Positions 15,557 through 24,084 are shown, numbered from the stretch's first letter. The stretch: 31,448 bases of DNA from CAINEC01 sp046073825 (GCA_046073825.1 JBJTMY010000141.1:1-31448); one strand, 5' to 3'. Made by a program: numbers and translations. Notes: generated by a model not told the origin, from the letters alone.

Positions 15557-18062
15557 TAGTTTCTAAAAAATCAATGATGTTTTTCACTCTAATTTTAAAA
15601 GTATTTTGCTTTACATCGAATTTCGCTTGAGCAGAAATGACGGACGATTGTTCTTTATTCGACAAAGCGAACATAATTGTTTTTGCTAATTCAGCATCAT
15701 TTTCTGGAGCTACAAAATAACAATTATGTGCGTTTAAAATGTCTTGTGTTGCTGCATAATTTGGAGTGATTATTGGATTTCCTGTTAGCATGTATTCACA
15801 AATTTTATTCGGGAAATTATAATTTACATCATGACCTTGTTTAGTGTAATAAGAAACTAAAATGTCTGCTGCAAATTGATAATATTTTATTTTCTGATAA
15901 TTATGAAGATAGCCTGTGAACATCACATTTTTAATTTGCTGATCATCGCACCATTCTTTCCAATATTCTACCGCAAGTGGTTTTCCTCCTGTAAGTATAA
16001 AGTCAACATCGGGTAGGCGTTTCGCTGCTTTTAAAATGTATTCTATTTCTAAATGATAATCAATCGCTAATTTTCCTGTGTAAACTACAATTTGTTTTGA
16101 ATGGTTGATATTTAAATGATCTCTAGCTTCTAATTTACTTGTAAATTCATCTGCTTGCTGTTGTGTAATGGGATTAGAAGATGTAATCGTACGATGAAGA
16201 GGATAATTTGTTAATTGGTAAATGGAGTTAATGATAGATGAATTTGTTGCAATAATATTGTCACATTGTAAATAACTCCAATGAACCCACTTCTTTTTAC
16301 TAAAATCATGCGCCCAATAAGTGAATTTTAGGTTTTTACGCATAAACATTTTAAAAACTAGAAAAGGAAATAATATCGCTAAACTTCTAGAAACAACAAT
16401 ATAATTTTTATTTTTTTCTTTTGTGAGAGATTTTATTTTAAAATAGTTTAGAACAACCATTTTTAACACATTTAATTTCCCTTTTACATCTGAATGGAAG
16501 TTGGTGTTTAAATAATGGATGTCTAATTTGGGGGATATACCATAATTTTCAAAAACTTCTTCTTTAGTAATATTGTCTTCTCTATTTACAAATGGAACTA
16601 CTAAATGAACTTTACGTTCGTTTTGAATAAAGCCATCACAAAATCGCACATCGCTTAGTTGATTCGTTCTAGGACGTAAAATATCGTAGGGTGATAAATA
16701 GATGTATATCGTTTCGTGTTTGCCTTCTGTTTGATAAATTTTTCTGTTTATTTTCTTCAAACAATAAAAAGCGAAGGAAAAATTAATGAACAAATTGGCA
16801 CATACTAATCCACTAGCAACACCAATTGGTCCAAGTATAGGAGTTAGGTAAAAGGCAATGATAAAGTTGATGATAATAGCAAAAAGATAAACTTTAATTC
16901 GTTTGTTTGTTAAGTTTAATCCTTGCATTAATGGTAATCCCCAGAATAATACAGAACTAGATGCAGCCCCAACAAAATGTACAAAAAATGTGGGCACAGA
17001 TTTTATAAAGGATGGTCCATAAACAAATGTGATGATTTCACCTTTAAATAAGAAAATAATTAACGTTGCAACGGCCGATGGTATAAGAGAAATTCTTGTT
17101 ATTCTACCCATCATGGTTTTAAGTTCTTTCCATTTATTCAACGCAACAAGATGCGCAAGTTGCGGGTATATGGATGTAACTAAAGGGTCAGTAATGGTTA
17201 AAATAGCATAAGCTAGTTTTTTAGAGACGGTATAAAATCCAACAGCAGCATGTGTGCCCCATAGGTTTAATAAAAGAATATCACCTTGGCTCAATAGAGT
17301 TTTTAGAGTGTTGCCAAATGAATTACCAAATATAAAATGTCTGATTTCTGAGTAGTGGCTTTTTATTGCGCTAACAGGGGTGTTTAAGTAAGGTAATAAA
17401 TCTTTTCTTAGTTCTATCACAACCGATAAATTACAGATGATAGAATTAAGTAATTTAGTAGAAATGACTGTGTAAAAAAAGTAATCTAAGTTATTAGGGA
17501 AATAATAAATGGATAAGGTGATGGCGACAAATTCAACGGTGTCCATAATAATTTGAACAATTGAATTTACTTTAAATCTATAATAGATTTTTAATACAGC
17601 CCTTCCAATATTATCTAAAAAGCAAATTCCATTAACTAATGCATATAGAATAATAAACTTTTGTAACCCTTTGATGTCAAAGAAGTGATCATAAAGAAAA
17701 TGAGAAATAATCCAAATAACTATTACCGACAATAGTGCAGAGAGCATACTATATAAAAGCCCTCTTTTTAATAAGCTTACAACTTTTTCGGGTGCCTTAT
17801 GAGAAATAAATTGCGCTCCAAATTTTATAATTCCGAGTGGGACATTTAATTTAATTACTTCTTGAATTGTCAATACAAAAGCGATAATTACCGAATAGAT
17901 ACCAAGAATCTCAGCACCTAATCCTCGAGCTATTACTATTGAACGCAAGAATGCTAATAATACTCCGTACATATTCGACACAAAAACCCAGACACTATTT
18001 TTAAATAGTGTCTGGGTTTCTCCGTCAAGAACTGATTTTATTTTAGAACGAATTCGTTGCAT
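15540..18062 (-). CDS. Wzx-like MOP flippase fused to a GT4 glycosyltransferase
   Basis: Product of 840 residues with two parts. Residues 1 to about 445 form a polytopic MATE/MOP flippase: LFKNSVWVFVSN starts the first helix, then IARGLGAEILGIYSVIIAF, and about 12-14 hydrophobic segments follow, ending near FAFYCLKKINRK. Residues about 452-840 are a GT-B glycosyltransferase: IYIYLSPYDILRPRTNQ, VVYTGKLAIDYHLEIEYIL, VDFILTGG and a donor-binding stretch NFPNKICEYMLTGNPIIT near residue 750. The linker is short and contains no methionine that could start a separate GT. The flippase should move the lipid-linked repeat across the inner membrane, with the GT domain on the cytoplasmic side. The start was set at the ATG at 18062 because the TTG at 18068 offers nothing extra. 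A strong hairpin lies within the first codons. Confidence 0.88.
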   Translation of the reverse strand: MQRIRSKIKSVLDGETQTLFKNSVWVFVSNMYGVLLAFLRSIVIARGLGAEILGIYSVIIAFVLTIQEVIKLNVPLGIIKFGAQFISHKAPEKVVSLLKRGLLYSMLSALLSVIVIWIISHFLYDHFFDIKGLQKFIILYALVNGICFLDNIGRAVLKIYYRFKVNSIVQIIMDTVEFVAITLSIYYFPNNLDYFFYTVISTKLLNSIICNLSVVIELRKDLLPYLNTPVSAIKSHYSEIRHFIFGNSFGNTLKTLLSQGDILLLNLWGTHAAVGFYTVSKKLAYAILTITDPLVTSIYPQLAHLVALNKWKELKTMMGRITRISLIPSAVATLIIFLFKGEIITFVYGPSFIKSVPTFFVHFVGAASSSVLFWGLPLMQGLNLTNKRIKVYLFAIIINFIIAFYLTPILGPIGVASGLVCANLFINFSFAFYCLKKINRKIYQTEGKHETIYIYLSPYDILRPRTNQLSDVRFCDGFIQNERKVHLVVPFVNREDNITKEEVFENYGISPKLDIHYLNTNFHSDVKGKLNVLKMVVLNYFKIKSLTKEKNKNYIVVSRSLAILFPFLVFKMFMRKNLKFTYWAHDFSKKKWVHWSYLQCDNIIATNSSIINSIYQLTNYPLHRTITSSNPITQQQADEFTSKLEARDHLNINHSKQIVVYTGKLAIDYHLEIEYILKAAKRLPDVDFILTGGKPLAVEYWKEWCDDQQIKNVMFTGYLHNYQKIKYYQFAADILVSYYTKQGHDVNYNFPNKICEYMLTGNPIITPNYAATQDILNAHNCYFVAPENDAELAKTIMFALSNKEQSSVISAQAKFDVKQNTFKIRVKNIIDFLETNDKTE
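17979..18019 (-). promoter_or_regulatory. Perfect hairpin plus T5 inside the 5' end of the flippase-GT gene: candidate attenuator
   Basis: On the transcribed strand, arm aaacccagacactattt (18019-18003) is followed by a 2-nt loop and the exact reverse complement (18000-17984). The arm and following bases give TTTTTG. Stem plus U-run fits an intrinsic terminator, yet it sits about 45-80 nt downstream of the flippase ATG, inside codons for TQTLFKNSVWVF. It also lies 60-95 nt after the Wzc stop, so it could end part of the wza-wzc transcript or slow the first rounds of flippase translation. Confidence 0.6.
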
Positions 18063-18078
18063 CGTCAACTATTAGTAG

Positions 18079-20559
18079 TTAAGCTTTGGAACTTTTTCGT
18101 TTAAATAGCTTTTTGAAACTAGATTTTAAACTCTTTTTATTTTTATCTTCTTCGTAATATCCATATCCATAACCATATCCATAACCATAACCATATCCAT
18201 ATCCATATTCATATCCATATCCATAACTCCTATTGGAAGCTTTAATAGCATTAAATACAATACAAACATTTTTCAATTTACCCTCATTGTATAATTTGTT
18301 AATAAAATTCAAATGGTGCTTACGAGTTACTCTTTGACGAACCAAATAGATATTTACATCAACATATTTCGATAATACCATCGCATCAGTAATTAGTCCA
18401 ACAGGAGGAGTATCGAGAATGATATAATCATAATTAGCTTTTAGGTAGACAAATAACTCATCCATTTTCGGAGAGATAATTAATTCTGAAGGGTTGGGTG
18501 GTTTAGGGCCAGATAAAATAATATCCAGATTAGGAATTGTCCCTGAATTTTGAATAATATCTTTTTCATTGTTTAGTCCTATAAGGTAATTACTCAAACC
18601 AATTTCACTTACAAAGTCAAAACCAATGGTAATTTTGGGTTTTCTTAAGTCACAACCAACTAAAATTGTTTTTCTGCCAGACATAGCTAGCATACACGCT
18701 AAATTTACAGAAGTAAAACTTTTTCCTTCGGATGAAATGGAAGATGTTACTAGAATAGTTGACTTGGGATTTCCTTGATTGAAATATTGCAGATTAGTAC
18801 GTATCGTTCTAAATGCTTCTGATATGTGAGAGTTAGGCTTTTCTGTTACTACCAAACTTGATTTGGAAGCACTTAATCCAATCATACCAATTACTGGAAT
18901 ATTTGTCCTTGCATCCAAATCATTTCTATCGATGATGCGATCGTTAAATGCAGTTCTAATATAGATAAAGAAAGCTGGTAGTATCAAACCGAAGATAATA
19001 GCAACTGTATAACTTAAACTTTGAATGGGCTTAAGAGGTTTAACAAATGTTCTTGCATTATCTATAATACGATTATCTGCTGTTGTTGAAGCCAATAAAA
19101 TAGCTGTTTCTGCTTTCTTTTGTAATAGATAGCTATATAATTGTTCCTTTATATTGGAGCCTCTTAGCATCCCTTGTAACTCACGTTGGGCTGTAGGTAG
19201 TCTTCTAAGTTTATCTTCAACACCACCTCTTTGGCTTTTGGCTTCATTTAATGAAGCGCTAATACCACTTTTCAGGGATTTAATATTTTCAGAAAGGGCA
19301 GCCTTTGTACTAGCAATTTCTGAGTTCAGGCTCACCATTAATGGGTTGTCTTCTTTCGATAAATTTGATTGAGCTTTCTTTTTGTTCTCTAATTCATTTA
19401 GTTTTAAGACGAGACTTTGCAACAAGGGGTCATTCACTAAAATACTGCCCGGAGAAATGTTGCCTGTTAAATTTTTACTATCCGATTTTACATAGTCTTG
19501 TAAATAATCTAAGAAGCTGGATTGTACTGCAAGTTGGGAGATTTCTTGATTAAAGCTTTTAACACTTTCCAAATAAGCATTTGCCTCAATCGACAAATCC
19601 GTTATTCCTCGAGAAACTCTGAACTTTTCAACATTCATTTCGTTTTCGTTAATTTCTCCTGTTAAAGCTCCCAGCTGTTGTTCAATGAAGTTAAGCGTAT
19701 TTACGGCATACTCGTTTTTAACTTCTATTCCCTTTTTTACATATAGTTCACAAAGTTTATTTAAGAATGCTTCGTTCTTGGAAGGGGTAGCACCTTGAAT
19801 AGATATTTGCAACATCGAAGCTTGTTTACTAATAGGCTCCGCCTTGAGAGCGCTTTGATAAATATCGGTTAAAAGATTTTTATCTGCCACTCGAATAATA
19901 AATTTTCTTTTTGTGAAATTTTTTAAATCATAAGGTTGCCTGCTAAAATCAGTTGTTTTATCTATTGAAAAAATCCCTAGGTCATTACTTATTTTTCTAT
20001 CAAACAAATAATACCCTATATGTTCGGTGTTCCCTTTTCGATATGTGAGTTTGTACTTTCTACTGTTTAATATTTCTAAACGAACAGTAGTATTGTAGGC
20101 AAGGCTGTATAAGGTGTCTTCTTTTAAATCAAAGGGCTTTAAGGCAAATATTTCTGATGTTTTAACATCTCCAATTAAATAATAGCTCTTATAAAGCTCT
20201 AACTCTTCAATTGTTTTCGAAATTAACATGCGAGAGCGAATTATTCCCATCTCATTTTCTATTCCACCTTCGTTGTTAAATGCACCAAGTTGAGTTAATA
20301 AATCACTGCTATTAACATTCTTCTTTTCATCTTTGATTAATACAGTGCAAGAGGAAAAATAAACACGGTCTGCATACCAATTATAAAAGTAGGCAGTAAC
20401 CATTGAAATGCTTAATGTATAGACGTATAAATACCAGTATCTTAAAAAGTATTTATTTATTATTTGCGAAATATTAATGGTGTTTTCGCTTTCGTTTTTT
20501 TGTTCGTTATTAGGATTGTTTACTTTGTAGTCGTGTCCGTTAGTCGTGTCCTGATTCAT
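18079..20559 (-). CDS. Wzc-like polysaccharide co-polymerase / tyrosine autokinase
   Basis: Product of 826 residues. The N-terminal Wzz domain has a membrane helix near residues 38-57 (YLYVYTLSISMVTAYFY), a long periplasmic region with coiled coils (residues about 270-470) and a second helix near 515-537. The cytoplasmic BY-kinase domain has Walker A SSISSEGKSF near residue 605, Walker A' VGCDLRKPKI and Walker B YIILDTPPVG near 710. The C-terminal tyrosine cluster is an extreme Gly-Tyr run (residues 779-802; 13 Tyr and 10 Gly), followed by a Lys/Arg-rich tail. It controls chain length and export with the Wza-like protein encoded just upstream. The ATG at 20559 is preferred over the TTG six bases upstream. 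It lies 29 nt after the Wza-like gene. Confidence 0.95.
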   Translation of the reverse strand: MNQDTTNGHDYKVNNPNNEQKNESENTINISQIINKYFLRYWYLYVYTLSISMVTAYFYNWYADRVYFSSCTVLIKDEKKNVNSSDLLTQLGAFNNEGGIENEMGIIRSRMLISKTIEELELYKSYYLIGDVKTSEIFALKPFDLKEDTLYSLAYNTTVRLEILNSRKYKLTYRKGNTEHIGYYLFDRKISNDLGIFSIDKTTDFSRQPYDLKNFTKRKFIIRVADKNLLTDIYQSALKAEPISKQASMLQISIQGATPSKNEAFLNKLCELYVKKGIEVKNEYAVNTLNFIEQQLGALTGEINENEMNVEKFRVSRGITDLSIEANAYLESVKSFNQEISQLAVQSSFLDYLQDYVKSDSKNLTGNISPGSILVNDPLLQSLVLKLNELENKKKAQSNLSKEDNPLMVSLNSEIASTKAALSENIKSLKSGISASLNEAKSQRGGVEDKLRRLPTAQRELQGMLRGSNIKEQLYSYLLQKKAETAILLASTTADNRIIDNARTFVKPLKPIQSLSYTVAIIFGLILPAFFIYIRTAFNDRIIDRNDLDARTNIPVIGMIGLSASKSSLVVTEKPNSHISEAFRTIRTNLQYFNQGNPKSTILVTSSISSEGKSFTSVNLACMLAMSGRKTILVGCDLRKPKITIGFDFVSEIGLSNYLIGLNNEKDIIQNSGTIPNLDIILSGPKPPNPSELIISPKMDELFVYLKANYDYIILDTPPVGLITDAMVLSKYVDVNIYLVRQRVTRKHHLNFINKLYNEGKLKNVCIVFNAIKASNRSYGYGYEYGYGYGYGYGYGYGYGYYEEDKNKKSLKSSFKKLFKRKSSKA
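18154..18225 (-). repeat. Gly-Tyr hexanucleotide repeat in the Wzc C-terminal tail
   Basis: Twenty-four consecutive codons alternate TAT with GGA or GGT, interrupted once by Glu. At DNA level this is a 6-bp tandem array (GGWTAT, 72 bp). The repeat encodes the autophosphorylation cluster of the kinase. Slippage in 6-bp steps would add or remove Gly-Tyr pairs without a frameshift. Confidence 0.9.
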
Positions 20560-20588
20560 TGTCAATTTTAAATTTAGAAAGTAAAATG

Positions 20589-21371
20589 TTATCTGTTAAA
20601 TAACACAAATGCGCATAACGTTCCTAAGCTAATAAGCAAAGGAGCTACTTTGTAGAAGTTGTCCGATTGTGATACTTTGTCTTTCACAGGCGGGATGTAT
20701 AATATATCATTAGAATGCAAATAATAATAAGGTGAGTAGAATAAATCTCTACGCGTTAAATCAATAGGGATGTAAATTTTTTCACCTTTAACTTCGCGAA
20801 TCAACATTACTTCTTTTCGATTCCCAAAAATAGATAAATCGCCGGCAAGGCCAATTGCTTCAGGTAATGTTAGTTTTTCGTTGGTTACGGTATATACTCC
20901 AGGGTGTGTTACTTCTCCTAATAATGTTACTTTAAAGTTTTCGAAATAAATTCTTACGCTAGGTTGTTGTAAGTATTTTTCAAGTTGTTTTTGAATAACA
21001 TCTTTTGCTTGAGAAGTGGATAATCCGATTACATTGATTTTTCCAACTAATGGCATGTCAATATTACCCTCAGCATCAACTAGGTATCCAACATTAGGTC
21101 GAGTAGAGTAGCTATCTCCAACAGTAGGTCCTTCCGATTTTGAAAAAACATTGAAAAAAGCAGTGGCTTCCGGATTTAAACTGCTTACATAAATCGATAA
21201 AATATCGTAAGCTTGAATAACAGAAGTATAGTGTTCTTCTATAAATTTCTGCTTGCTAATAACCGCCGTATCTTTCGTTTCTTGGAAGTAAGTTACCTCT
21301 TTTACATTTCTACAAGACCCTAAAATCAGTAGTAAGGTAATGGAAATAAACGAAATAGAGAGCTTTTTCAT
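20589..21371 (-). CDS. Wza-like polysaccharide export outer-membrane lipoprotein
   Basis: Product of 260 residues. A lipoprotein signal peptide (MKKLSISFISITLLLILGSC) has its lipobox cysteine at residue 20. Then come a polysaccharide-export (Poly_export) domain (YDILSIYVSSLNPEA, YLVDAEGNIDMPLVGKINVIG) and an SLBB segment (VTLLGEVTHPGVYTV, LTLPEAIGLAGDLSIFGNRKEVMLIRE). The C-terminus has one hydrophobic helix (APLLISLGTLCAFVLF), fitting the helix that crosses the outer membrane in Wza-type channels. It is predicted to form the export pore with the Wzc-like protein. It is the first gene of the minus-strand locus, divergent from paaA. No Shine-Dalgarno sequence is seen before the ATG. Confidence 0.93.
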   Translation of the reverse strand: MKKLSISFISITLLLILGSCRNVKEVTYFQETKDTAVISKQKFIEEHYTSVIQAYDILSIYVSSLNPEATAFFNVFSKSEGPTVGDSYSTRPNVGYLVDAEGNIDMPLVGKINVIGLSTSQAKDVIQKQLEKYLQQPSVRIYFENFKVTLLGEVTHPGVYTVTNEKLTLPEAIGLAGDLSIFGNRKEVMLIREVKGEKIYIPIDLTRRDLFYSPYYYLHSNDILYIPPVKDKVSQSDNFYKVAPLLISLGTLCAFVLFNR

Positions 21372-21444
21372 AGTTGTGTGTTAGTTGGGTTGAATTTCAC
21401 CTTTGAGGTGTATTTTATAATTGAAATATTTTACGATGTTACAT

Positions 21445-21475
21445 AAAATCTAGACATCTTCGCATAAACTTAATC
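21445..21475 (-). promoter_or_regulatory. Weak candidate promoter for the polysaccharide locus
   Basis: On the minus strand TAGATTTT (21452-21445) matches seven of eight bases of the Bacteroidota -7 element TAnnTTTG. About 18 nt upstream is TTA in place of the -33 TTG. This would give a leader of roughly 65-70 nt before the Wza-like ATG at 21371. A small hairpin, CACCT/AGGTG (21398-21410), lies in that leader. Confidence 0.3.
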
Positions 21476-21510
21476 TTGATAAAAATGTTTACTTATTCTG
21501 ATTAAACTCA

Positions 21511-21542
21511 TTTGTGTAGATTAGTCGTATCTCTTATTTTAG
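21511..21542 (+). promoter_or_regulatory. Candidate Bacteroidota-type promoter for the paa operon
   Basis: TTTG (21511-21514) is separated by 20 nt from TATTTTAG (21535-21542), which matches seven of eight bases of TAnnTTTG. The spacing agrees with the known -33/-7 layout. Transcription would start about 20 nt before the paaA ATG at 21570. Confidence 0.5.
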
Positions 21543-21569
21543 CAAAATTAATAAAGACAGAATAATTCG

Positions 21570-22526
21570 ATGGATGTAAATGTAAAAATGGAAGACTTTT
21601 CTGCAAAGGAACAAGCCTTCAATGATAGTATTCAGGCAGGAAAGGTCATTGAACCCAAAGATTGGATGCCTGAAAAATACAGAAAACAATTGTTGAGAAT
21701 GATGTCGCAACATGCTCATTCAGAGGTTGTTGGTATGTTGCCTGAAGGGAATTGGGTAACACGTGCTCCTTCGTTAGCTCGTAAAGCAATTCTAATTGCC
21801 AAAATACAAGATGAAGCGGGTCACGGGCTTTACATCTACAGTGCGGCCGAAACACTCGGTATGGATCGTTCAGAAATGATTGATCAATTGTTATCAGGGA
21901 AAGCTAAATATTCTTCAATTTTTAATTATCCAACGCTAACATGGGCCGATATTGGAGCAATAGGCTGGTTGGTTGATGGTGCTGCTATTGTGAATCAAAC
22001 GGTCTTGGCAAAATGTTCTTATGGACCTTATTCGCGTGCTATGTTGAGAATTTGTCGTGAAGAAAATTTTCATAATAAGCAAGGGTATCAAATATTAGCA
22101 TTTTTAATGAGAGGGACTAAAGAGCAAAAAGAAATGGCGCAAGATGCGATGAATCGTTGGTGGTGGCCAGCCCTTATGATGTTTGGTCCTTCTGACAAAG
22201 AATCTCCCAATAGTGCTGATTTAATGAAGTGGAAAGTCAAACTTTTTTCGAACGATGACCTACGTCAACGATTTATCGATAGAACAGTTGGTCAGGCAGA
22301 GGCTATTGGATTAAAAGTTCCCGATGACAAGCTTAAATGGAATGAACAAACACGTCATTATGATTTTGGTGAAATTAACTGGGATGAATTTTTTCAAGTA
22401 ATCAATGGTAATGGGCCATGCAATAAGCTCCGTTTGAAACAAAGAACAGATGCTCATGCCAATGGACAATGGGTGCGTGATGCAGCAAAAGCATATGCAG
22501 AAAAACATCAATCTTCAAAGAATTAA
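21570..22526 (+). CDS. paaA: 1,2-phenylacetyl-CoA epoxidase, catalytic subunit PaaA
   Basis: Product of 318 residues, close to the usual PaaA length. It is a ferritin-like four-helix protein with a di-iron site. Ligand motifs seen are HAHSEVVGM, the EX2H of QDEAGHGLY and the EX2H of CREENFHNKQG. With PaaC as structural partner it epoxidises the aromatic ring of phenylacetyl-CoA using O2 and electrons delivered by PaaE. It is first in the operon, with a Bacteroidota-like promoter just upstream, and is followed after 12 nt by paaB. No reductase gene is linked here. Confidence 0.96.
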   Translation: MDVNVKMEDFSAKEQAFNDSIQAGKVIEPKDWMPEKYRKQLLRMMSQHAHSEVVGMLPEGNWVTRAPSLARKAILIAKIQDEAGHGLYIYSAAETLGMDRSEMIDQLLSGKAKYSSIFNYPTLTWADIGAIGWLVDGAAIVNQTVLAKCSYGPYSRAMLRICREENFHNKQGYQILAFLMRGTKEQKEMAQDAMNRWWWPALMMFGPSDKESPNSADLMKWKVKLFSNDDLRQRFIDRTVGQAEAIGLKVPDDKLKWNEQTRHYDFGEINWDEFFQVINGNGPCNKLRLKQRTDAHANGQWVRDAAKAYAEKHQSSKN

Positions 22527-22538
22527 TAAAAATTGAAT

Positions 22539-22829
22539 ATGGAATCTAATCATCAATGGCCAACATGGGAAGTATTTACTCAACCTAAGCAAGGTGCCGC
22601 TCACGAACATGCTGGAAGTGTCCATGCCCCGGATGGTGAAATGGCTTTGTTAAATGCAAGAGATGTGTATGGCAGACGTCAAGAGGGCGTAAATATTTGG
22701 GTAGTTCCTTCAATTGCAATTGTCGCTTCTTCCCCAGAAGATGCAGGTTCTTTTTTTGATCCCGCAAACGATAAGATGTATCGATCGCCTAATTTCTTCA
22801 AGACTGCTGACGGAATAAAACAAATTTAA
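22539..22829 (+). CDS. paaB: 1,2-phenylacetyl-CoA epoxidase subunit PaaB
   Basis: Product of 96 residues, the normal PaaB size. WPTWEVFTQPKQGAAHEHAGSV and DGEMALLNARDVYGRRQEGVNIWVV are the conserved core, with a C-terminal YRSPNFFKT. PaaB is a small accessory subunit needed for epoxidase assembly or activity and thought to bridge the PaaAC core. The ATG at 22539 is used rather than the TTG six bases upstream. paaC begins 2 nt after its stop. Confidence 0.95.
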   Translation: MESNHQWPTWEVFTQPKQGAAHEHAGSVHAPDGEMALLNARDVYGRRQEGVNIWVVPSIAIVASSPEDAGSFFDPANDKMYRSPNFFKTADGIKQI

Positions 22830-22831
22830 AC

Positions 22832-23596
22832 ATGGAATTAAACAAAGCGATTGTAGAATATTGTCTGCGAATAGCAGATAATTCTCTAATTCATGCTCAA
22901 CGAATTTCTGAATGGACAGGTCATGGGCCTATTCTCGAAGAAGACATTGCAATGAGTAATATAGCTTTAGACTTAATTGGTCAAGCAAGGGGATTTTATA
23001 CTTATGCATCACAGATAGAGGGACTAGGAAAAACTGAAGATTTTTATGCATTTCAACGAGGAGAACGTGATTTTAGAAATAAACTAATGGCAGAACAGCC
23101 AGATTTTAAAGACTTCGGATTTGCAATGATGAAGATCTTTTTAAATGGTTGTTTCGATTACCTTTTGTTTCGTGATTTAATGAAAAGCAAGGATGAAACC
23201 ATTTCGGGACTCGCAGCTAAAGCAATTAAAGAAGTTACCTATCATGTTCGTCATGCCGGCGACTGGATGCTTCGATTGGGAGATGGTACAGCGGAAAGCC
23301 ACCATCGAATTCAAAATTCTTTGAATGAATTATGGCCCTATACCAATGAGTTATTTGAAATGGATAACGTAGATGAAGTGTTAATTGAAAATGGAACTGC
23401 TTTCGATAAAGCAAATTTAAAGGATGAATGGACAAATATGGTAAAGGAAATATTTGCAAAAGCTACTTTGTCAATTCCCGAAAATACAACTTACTATCCT
23501 TCTGGAAGTTTGAAAGGTCTTCATTCTGAGCATTTAGGTTTTTTATTAGCAGAAATGCAATACCTTCCAAGAATGTACCCTGATGCCGTATGGTAA
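22832..23596 (+). CDS. paaC: 1,2-phenylacetyl-CoA epoxidase, structural subunit PaaC
   Basis: Product of 254 residues and ferritin-like. It pairs with PaaA in the core of the epoxidase. Characteristic stretches are PILEEDIAMSNIALDLIGQA, RHAGDWMLRLGDGTAESHHR and the C-terminal HSEHLGFLLAEMQYLPRMYP. PaaC proteins have a degenerate metal site and play a scaffolding role, which is known for the family rather than shown here. Its last codons overlap paaD by 7 nt (ATGGTAA), so translation of the two is coupled. Confidence 0.95.
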   Translation: MELNKAIVEYCLRIADNSLIHAQRISEWTGHGPILEEDIAMSNIALDLIGQARGFYTYASQIEGLGKTEDFYAFQRGERDFRNKLMAEQPDFKDFGFAMMKIFLNGCFDYLLFRDLMKSKDETISGLAAKAIKEVTYHVRHAGDWMLRLGDGTAESHHRIQNSLNELWPYTNELFEMDNVDEVLIENGTAFDKANLKDEWTNMVKEIFAKATLSIPENTTYYPSGSLKGLHSEHLGFLLAEMQYLPRMYPDAVW

Positions 23597-24084
23597 ATTT
23601 ATCTGTTAAGGAAATTTATGAGTTACTAAATGCTATTCCAGACCCTGAGGTTCCTGCAATTAGTATTGTTGAATTAGGTGTTGTACGCGAGGTGCGTTTG
23701 AATGAAAATAATGTCGAAGTAGATATTACTCCAACTTACTCGGGTTGCCCTGCTTTAAAAAACATGGAAGAGCAAATCAGAGCCAAACTTTTATTAGAAG
23801 GATTGAATCCAATTATAAAAACAATTTATAAACCTGCCTGGACAACCGATTGGATGTCGGATGAAACCAAAGAGAAGTTGAGAATATACGGAATAGCACC
23901 TCCAGAAAAAGTATCCTTTGAGAATCTACACCCGTTTGCTAACACAGACAAGGGTCCAGTATCATGCCCATTCTGCAATTCGACCGATACCTCATTGACC
24001 AGTCGTTTTGGCTCAACAGCCTGTAAAGCATTGCACTTTTGTAATGCTTGTCGCCAGCCATTTGAACAGTTTAAATGTCACTAA
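23590..24084 (+). CDS. paaD: Phenylacetyl-CoA epoxidase accessory protein PaaD
   Basis: Product of 164 residues. Residues 1 to about 95 are a MIP18/DUF59-type Fe-S assembly domain, with PDPEVPAISIVELGVVREV and PTYSGCPALKNMEEQI carrying the reactive cysteine. The C-terminal part is a zinc-ribbon-like knuckle with CPFC (CxxC) and a second CNAC pair, ending FEQFKCH. PaaD is thought to help mature the Fe-S or di-iron centres of the epoxidase system. It is the last gene of the epoxidase block; 64 nt separate it from paaG. Confidence 0.95.
   Translation: MVNLSVKEIYELLNAIPDPEVPAISIVELGVVREVRLNENNVEVDITPTYSGCPALKNMEEQIRAKLLLEGLNPIIKTIYKPAWTTDWMSDETKEKLRIYGIAPPEKVSFENLHPFANTDKGPVSCPFCNSTDTSLTSRFGSTACKALHFCNACRQPFEQFKCH

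Noticed and set aside
18063..18068. TTG start six bases upstream of the flippase-GT ATG (a similar TTG precedes the Wzc-like ATG at 20565 and the paaB ATG at 22533)
   Set aside because: In each case an ATG follows two codons later and the family N-terminus needs no extra residues.
18154..18225. Repeat array considered as CRISPR or intergenic satellite
   Set aside because: The 6-bp units are in frame, uninterrupted by spacers and encode the tyrosine-rich tail expected of this kinase.
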